DNA from: Pelargonium nanum
Taxonomy: Eukaryota > Streptophyta > Magnoliopsida > Geraniales > Geraniaceae
Reading direction: 5' to 3'
DNA: 47,535 nucleotides
Assembly (NCBI GenBank): GCA_036897485.1
Contig: JAYMTF010000170.1
Location: 1 to 47,535 of the forward strand
This document shows positions 47,517-47,535 of this stretch, one piece after another. The stretch's first letter is position 1. Each line of letters starts with the position of its first letter. Both the position numbers and the translations under genes were made by a program. Below the pieces are notes generated by a model. That model saw only the letters and a program-made list of their open reading frames with translations, had not been told where the DNA came from and did no database searches.

Positions 47517-47535
47517 CCTATTGCAAATATATATT

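Noticed and set aside
1-47535. CRISPR array, bacterial operon or viral replication module
   Set aside because: Gene structure is eukaryotic throughout. The short tandem repeats are microsatellites, a UTR heptamer and a coding minisatellite without unique spacers.

Overview
The window is nuclear DNA from a flowering plant, almost certainly a eudicot. Genes are split by short AT-rich GT-AG introns. Intergenic DNA is AT-rich and holds Stowaway-like and hAT-like MITEs and a SINE. The protein families are plant-specific: a type-B response regulator, a seven-TM RGS protein, a non-LEC1 NF-YB, plastid sHSP and a defensin-like peptide. I cannot name the species.

Layout. 1-6400: an intact NF-YB gene (-), a 3'-truncated tandem copy of it about 3.1 kb away with its duplicated upstream DNA, and an unrecognised 125-codon ORF (-). 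7600-8400: an intronless, GC-rich, membrane-anchored methyltransferase gene (+). 11-18 kb: two tandem 3-ketoacyl-CoA reductase (KCR) genes (-), with a clean SINE between them and a Stowaway-like MITE in an intron of the second. 18.4-24.1 kb: an 11-exon RGS1 gene (-). 26.0-29.1 kb: a GDSL esterase/lipase gene (+) in which roughly 450 residues of Asp/Gly/Ala/Asn repeat lie between the signal peptide and the catalytic domain. 29.8-31.6 kb: an AIRP2-like RING E3 ligase (-). 31.6-37.6 kb: gene-poor, MITE-bearing. 37.6-40.6 kb: an ARR11-like type-B response regulator (+). 41.4-42.2 kb: a plastid-type small heat-shock protein (-) with heat-shock elements. 43.7-45.5 kb: LSM7 (-). 46.6-47.5 kb: a defensin-like secreted peptide (-).

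These are ordinary unlinked plant genes, not an operon or cluster. The only functional groupings are the two KCR paralogues (very-long-chain fatty acid elongation) and the NF-YB pair. Most gene models were assembled by hand from splice sites that keep the reading frame; they are firm where family homology crosses every junction. The least ordinary object is the repeat-loaded GDSL protein at 26083-29090. Family names come from recognising sequence features, not from a database search.
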